Shown: positions 6,038 to 9,473 of the stretch, one piece after another
Layout: each line of letters opens with the position of its first letter
Numbering within the stretch: position 1 is the first letter of the stretch
DNA from: Actinomycetota bacterium
Lineage (GTDB): Bacteria > Actinomycetota > Actinomycetes > Nanopelagicales > Nanopelagicaceae
DNA length: 9,473 nucleotides
Assembly: GCA_027731885.1 (NCBI GenBank)
Contig: JAQCAO010000052.1
Location: forward strand, 1 to 9,473
Direction: 5' to 3'
The notes under the pieces: generated by a model
What the model saw: the letters and a program-made list of their open reading frames with translations, nothing else
The model's database searches: none
Told to the model about the DNA's origin: nothing
Position numbers and translations under genes: made by a program

Positions 6038-6925
6038 ATGAGTGAGTTGCGCTTAACCGGTAAGACCCCCGATGGGGTGCACCTAACGCTCACCAATAAC
6101 GATGGGGCTCAATTCACATTACGTATCAGCGACACCTTACGTGCAACGGTAAACCAACCTCGCCTGACATCTGTTCCTGTTGCAGATGAGAACGCTGCGA
6201 TGAGCGTTAGAGATATGCAACGTCGCCTGCGCGCTGGTGAAACAATGGATGCAATTGCTCGTGATGGAAATATTTCAGTAGATAAAGTCGAACGCTTTGC
6301 GGGACCAATTTTGCAGGAGCGATTATTTATTATAGATCAAGTGCACTCACTTACTCCACGTCGCGAAGGTAAAGATAGTGGACGTGAAGCGCTTACCTTC
6401 CTCGATATTCTCACTTCAAAGTTATCCCCGCTCGGAGTCGATACCGACTCTTTGGATTGGAATACTTGGCGCTTAGATGATGGCACCTGGACTATCGAAC
6501 TTCATTACCCAAATCGCGACGGAATGGGTGCGGCCCAATTTAGTTATGACACACATCGTCGAACAATTACCCCGCTAGATGACAACGCCGCTTGGATGAT
6601 GGGTGAGGATGCTCCGATTCGCCGGATTGAACCTGGTCTAATTTATGCAGATCCAACACATCCATCGCGCACTTCCGAGAGAGTCGTAGAGAAAGAACCG
6701 ATCCGCTCAATTGCTTCATCACTCGATGACTTACCTGATAACGATCCAACTGATGAAGAGCTTGAAGCAGAGATTTCCCGTGAGACTCCACGCTTGGTTT
6801 CAATCCGCGAGACTCCAGCGCCCGGTGATAAGCAAGATGGCATAACCTCACGCGCCAAGGTTCCATCATGGGATGAAATTATGTTTGGCCAAAAACCTAC
6901 AGAAGATCCTGAGAACGCCAACTAA
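6038..6925 (+). CDS. sepH: SepH-like septation protein (DUF3071)
   Basis: A 295-aa protein matching the actinobacterial SepH family, which binds FtsZ and promotes its assembly at the division site. The N-terminal DUF3071 part begins M-S-E-L-R-L-T-G, a typical family start. It continues with a helix-turn-helix-like stretch, [12 protein letters not shown] then [10 protein letters not shown] (about 56-90), and [13 protein letters not shown] (139-151). From about residue 195 the chain is charged, low-complexity and probably disordered. The frame is open back to 5921, but the 39 extra residues are not family-like, and the ATG at 6038 has a leaderless-type -10 before it. The gene stands alone on the plus strand; its TAA is one base from the stop of the convergent phosphodiesterase gene. 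Family call is strong; division role comes from the family. Confidence 0.9.
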   Translation: MSELRLTGKTPDGVHLTLTNNDGAQFTLRISDTLRATVNQPRLTSVPVADENAAMSVRDMQRRLRAGETMDAIARDGNISVDKVERFAGPILQERLFIIDQVHSLTPRREGKDSGREALTFLDILTSKLSPLGVDTDSLDWNTWRLDDGTWTIELHYPNRDGMGAAQFSYDTHRRTITPLDDNAAWMMGEDAPIRRIEPGLIYADPTHPSRTSERVVEKEPIRSIASSLDDLPDNDPTDEELEAEISRETPRLVSIRETPAPGDKQDGITSRAKVPSWDEIMFGQKPTEDPENAN

Positions 6926-6926
6926 C

Positions 6927-8030
6927 TTACGAAATTACAGCACGCAAAAGTGGAACATAGCTTTCTATATCGCTGGCTCCACCGTGATGACCAACCATTG
7001 CTCCCTCTTGTTTTTCGCGTTCTGCCTCAATCAAAGCCAATTCACCGTGTGCAATTGCAATGACATCTCCCATGCGATCTGCCGCATCGGCCGATACTGA
7101 ATCTCCAAATAAACCTGCAGCAATAGCTTGATCGCGGGTGTAAATGCTCGCCTTCTCCCCCAGATACTCCTCCCAGCGAGATGCCACATCTGCAATTTCA
7201 GAAGCACCTGCTCCAACGTTTAGGTAAAGGTGGCGCGCCCGCGGCTCGCCTGCGATCGTGGCGATACTTTCTGCCAGGTTATTTCCTTGCCCAATCACAA
7301 TCTTCTCACCAACATTGATCATCCCGTGATCGGCGGTCAGCCATAAGCGAGTTTGTCGCGGCAGCCTTTGTAGAAGCGTTGCTACGAGCTGATCAATTCC
7401 GGTTAACGCAGCCAGCCATTTATCAGAGCCAACTCCGTCACTGTGGCCCGCCACATCTAAATCATTTACATAGAGATAAACAAAGGTGGGGGTATCTTTT
7501 AGCGCGGCGATAGTTTCTGTAATTAAATCGGCGTGCGCATTAGCCCCACGATATTTTGCGCCACGAAAGACTGCTCGAGTAAATCCTGTATCTTCATAAC
7601 GCTTTGCCGCCACGTGGGTAACGCTTATATTTTGGGCAACCGCTCGTTCAAAGAGCGTGGCAATCGGTTGCCAGATATATGGATCCACCCGTTCATCCCA
7701 CTTAAGTGAATTTAAGATTCGTCCACCGCTACGTGGTACTTGCACGGTGTAACCCAGCATTCCGTGTTCACCGGGATTTACTCCAGTTGTTAGCGTTGCC
7801 AAACTAGTTGAAGTGGTTGAAGGAAATGATGTTTTAACCGCACCGTGGCTAATCAGCGATGACAATGTAGGTATATAGCTTGCATATTTTGCGACGGCAT
7901 CTGCGCCTAAGCCATCGACTAAGAAAAGTAGTTCGCGCCCAACTGGGCTGGGACCACATTGAATCTGATCGCTGGTATCTGTTAGCCCTAGGCTGGCAAA
8001 GAGCGAAGGAGTGATTTGCGACAGATGCAC
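6927..8030 (-). CDS. Alkaline-phosphatase-superfamily nucleotide pyrophosphatase/phosphodiesterase-like enzyme
   Basis: A 367-aa protein of the type I phosphodiesterase/nucleotide pyrophosphatase group. The two-metal site is visible: D39 in L-V-D-G-L-G, the likely nucleophile T73 in F-P-S-T-T-S-T-S, D192 and H196 in N-D-L-D-V-A-G-H, D234-H235 in T-A-D-H-G-M, and H348 in V-G-H-H-G-G. Such enzymes hydrolyse phosphodiester or phosphoanhydride bonds of nucleotides and related compounds; the natural substrate is unknown. No signal peptide or membrane segment is evident, so it is probably cytoplasmic. The start is GTG at 8030 with a weak GAGAAG 8 bases upstream. Its start is divergent from psuG, with only 32 bases between. 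Its stop is one base from the sepH stop. The psuG neighbourhood hints at nucleotide salvage, but this is inference. Confidence 0.88.
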   Translation of the reverse strand: MHLSQITPSLFASLGLTDTSDQIQCGPSPVGRELLFLVDGLGADAVAKYASYIPTLSSLISHGAVKTSFPSTTSTSLATLTTGVNPGEHGMLGYTVQVPRSGGRILNSLKWDERVDPYIWQPIATLFERAVAQNISVTHVAAKRYEDTGFTRAVFRGAKYRGANAHADLITETIAALKDTPTFVYLYVNDLDVAGHSDGVGSDKWLAALTGIDQLVATLLQRLPRQTRLWLTADHGMINVGEKIVIGQGNNLAESIATIAGEPRARHLYLNVGAGASEIADVASRWEEYLGEKASIYTRDQAIAAGLFGDSVSADAADRMGDVIAIAHGELALIEAEREKQEGAMVGHHGGASDIESYVPLLRAVIS

Positions 8031-8049
8031 AGAGGTATCTTCTCACGGG

Positions 8050-8055
8050 TAAGGT
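8050..8055 (+). promoter_or_regulatory. Putative -10 element for a leaderless psuG transcript
   Basis: TAAGGT fits TANNNT and ends 7 bases before the psuG ATG at 8063, the same spacing as at sepH. A weak -35 candidate TGCACA lies at 8026-8031 (18-base spacer), inside the start region of the divergent gene. No Shine-Dalgarno precedes the ATG. Motif-based inference. Confidence 0.55.
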
Positions 8056-8062
8056 TGGGCTT

Positions 8063-8974
8063 ATGAGCCACCGCATGCCCTTTACGCCATCGCCAGAAGT
8101 AGCCGCAGCGCTGGCCGAAGGACGTCCAATAGTTGCTCTCGAATCAACAATTATCAGCCACGGATTACCAAGGCCACAGAATTTAGAAGTTGCGCGTGAA
8201 GTTGAAGATATAGTCCGTGATCACGGTGCAGTGCCAGCCACTATTGGTCTTTTAGATGGCGTTGTACATATTGGTTTAAACGATGATCAATTAAAGGCGA
8301 TCGCTAATCGCGATGACATCGCAAAAGCTTCGAGCCGAGATCTCGCGATCATCGCGGCAGCCGGTAAATCTGCAGCGACGACTGTTGCTGCAACCGCACA
8401 TCTGGCAGCGCTTGCTGGGATTCGTATCTTTGCTACTGGTGGGCTGGGCGGTGTACATCGTGATGCAAATGAAACTTTCGATGAATCCGCCGATCTGACC
8501 GCACTTTCACAATTAGATATCACCGTGGTTTGCGCCGGAGTTAAATCGATATTAGATGTGGCAGCAACTCTGGAGCGGCTAGAAACTCTAGCCATCGGAG
8601 TGGTTGGCTATAAAACCATCGCCTTTCCTGGGTTCTACCTGACTGATTCAGGTTTCACAATTGAACATCAGGTAAATAGCGCTGCCGAGGTCGCAAAAAT
8701 TATCCAAGCTCGTGAATCTCTAAAAACAAATAAGAGCGCACTAATTGTTGCCAATCCAGTCAAACACGAGATGGATCGCAAACGCCATGACGCAATTTTA
8801 AAGAACGGGCTAAACGGTGCACGTAAAGCGGGAATCATCGGAAAGGCAGTTACCCCGTACTTACTCGAACATTTCCATACTGTAAGTGGAGGCGAATCGC
8901 TTTCGGTAAATATCGAAATCATTAAATCTAATTCAGCGCTAGCTGCTGATATTGCGGTAGCAAAGCAGCACTAA
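8063..8974 (+). CDS. psuG: Pseudouridine-5'-phosphate glycosidase
   Basis: A 303-aa enzyme of the PsuG/IndA family, which splits the C-C glycosidic bond of pseudouridine 5'-phosphate to give uracil and ribose 5-phosphate. Signatures run in order: A-L-E-S-T-I-I-S-H-G-L-P-R-P-x-N (25-40), K-A-S-S-R-D-L (88-94), A-T-G-G-L-G-G-V-H-R (124-133) and C-A-G-V-K-S-I-L-D (157-165). E27, K88 and K161 line up, shifted by four or five, with the E. coli catalytic residues E31, K93 and K166. Length is normal and the enzyme should be active in the cytoplasm. ATG at 8063 is chosen for the leaderless-type -10. The following kinase starts immediately after the stop (TAAATG), so the two form a pathway operon. Confidence 0.96.
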   Translation: MSHRMPFTPSPEVAAALAEGRPIVALESTIISHGLPRPQNLEVAREVEDIVRDHGAVPATIGLLDGVVHIGLNDDQLKAIANRDDIAKASSRDLAIIAAAGKSAATTVAATAHLAALAGIRIFATGGLGGVHRDANETFDESADLTALSQLDITVVCAGVKSILDVAATLERLETLAIGVVGYKTIAFPGFYLTDSGFTIEHQVNSAAEVAKIIQARESLKTNKSALIVANPVKHEMDRKRHDAILKNGLNGARKAGIIGKAVTPYLLEHFHTVSGGESLSVNIEIIKSNSALAADIAVAKQH

Positions 8975-9473
8975 ATGTCAGTCAACGTGCTCTGCATCGG
9001 TGATGTAATGCTAGATGTGATTGCACGCATTAACGTAACACCTCAGAAAATAAATTACGGCAGCGACACCACAAGTCGAATCAGCACTAACGGTGGTGGC
9101 GCAGCAGGAAATGTCGCCGCCTGGTTAACCCGCACATCTGCCAGCACCACAATCGTTAGCCACGTCGGCGATGATCCCGCTGGCGCAGCCCTAATCGCGG
9201 AATTTGATGCGTTAGGAGTAGCCCACCAGAATTTAATAATTACTGGAGAGACATCTGGGGTAGTCGTCGTACTCGTTGACTCCTCTGGCGAGCGAACCAT
9301 GTTTCCCGACAAGGGCGCTAACTCAAATTTGGTTTTAAGCGACCTGCCTCAGTTAGATCGCTTTCAAGCCGTCTACATATCTGGATATGCTCTTTTAAAT
9401 CCGCTCTCGCGTCCTGGAGTATTGGCGATGATCGAGAAGATTCGCGCCGATTCAATTCCTGTTTACTTTGATC
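8975..9473 (+). CDS. psuK: PfkB-family sugar kinase, probable pseudouridine kinase (3' truncated by window)
   Basis: From ATG at 8975 the frame is open for 166 codons to the window edge. It begins M-S-V-N-V-L-C-I-G-D-V-M-L-D, the usual start of PfkB kinases. It then shows the substrate-binding N-G-G-G-A-A-G-N-V-A-A (39-49), V-G-D-D-P-A-G (65-71) and R-T-M-F-P-D-K-G-A-N (107-116). The ATP-binding C-terminal half with the catalytic aspartate is outside the window. The start follows the psuG TAA directly, with no Shine-Dalgarno, which suggests reinitiation. PfkB membership is seen in the sequence. The specific role, phosphorylating pseudouridine so that PsuG can cleave it, is inferred from the neighbour; a ribokinase-like specificity is the alternative. 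Confidence 0.82.
   Translation, partial: MSVNVLCIGDVMLDVIARINVTPQKINYGSDTTSRISTNGGGAAGNVAAWLTRTSASTTIVSHVGDDPAGAALIAEFDALGVAHQNLIITGETSGVVVVLVDSSGERTMFPDKGANSNLVLSDLPQLDRFQAVYISGYALLNPLSRPGVLAMIEKIRADSIPVYFD

Noticed and set aside
5851..6096. N-terminal extension of rplS to an ATG at 6096
   Set aside because: The 82 extra residues are not L19-like and would overlap sepH; the ATG at 5850 has a strong GAGGA site and the family-typical N terminus.

Overview
This looks like a compact chromosomal segment of a streamlined, moderate-GC actinobacterium. The evidence is a sepH (DUF3071) gene, which is found only in Actinobacteria, and the actinobacterial gene order rplS-lepB-rnhB-yraN-comM-dprA. Spacing is very tight: stop/start overlaps, 1-nt gaps between convergent genes, and two SD-less starts placed just after -10-like hexamers. 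A freshwater acI/Nanopelagicales-type organism would fit, but that placement is inference from style, not from a database match. No rRNA, tRNA, CRISPR array, insertion sequence, phage gene or convincing intrinsic terminator was seen.

Layout: (1) 2-268 (+), the 3' end of an EamA/DMT-family membrane transporter. (2) 270-5850 (-), a seven-gene co-directional block. In transcription order it is rplS (L19 with an acidic repeat tail), lepB (signal peptidase I), rnhB (RNase HII), yraN (UPF0102 nuclease-like), comM (Mg-chelatase-like AAA+ helicase), dprA (RecA loader) and era (ribosome-assembly GTPase). yraN/comM overlap as GTGA, and the full-length comM frame overlaps dprA as TTGA. (3) 5851-6037, a 187-bp divergent intergenic region. 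(4) 6038-6925 (+), sepH. (5) 6927-8030 (-), an alkaline-phosphatase-superfamily nucleotide pyrophosphatase/phosphodiesterase-like enzyme, convergent with sepH. (6) 8063-9473 (+), psuG followed directly by a PfkB-family kinase (probable psuK) that runs off the window, a pseudouridine-degradation pair.

The strongest observation is in comM. Its frame is open for 430 codons, hits one TGA, and then continues in the same frame for 75 well-conserved residues, ending exactly at the dprA start. The stop lies where I recall actinobacterial relatives carrying a tryptophan. This is a recent nonsense mutation, a base-calling or assembly error, or, less likely, readthrough. TGA is not generally reassigned here: the code uses TGG for Trp, and neighbouring genes end in TGA.

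The genes combine translation and protein export (rplS, lepB, era), nucleic-acid processing and transformation-type DNA handling (rnhB, yraN, comM, dprA), cell division (sepH) and salvage of a modified nucleoside (psuG/psuK, possibly with the phosphodiesterase). I found no convincing evidence of a wholly new system.
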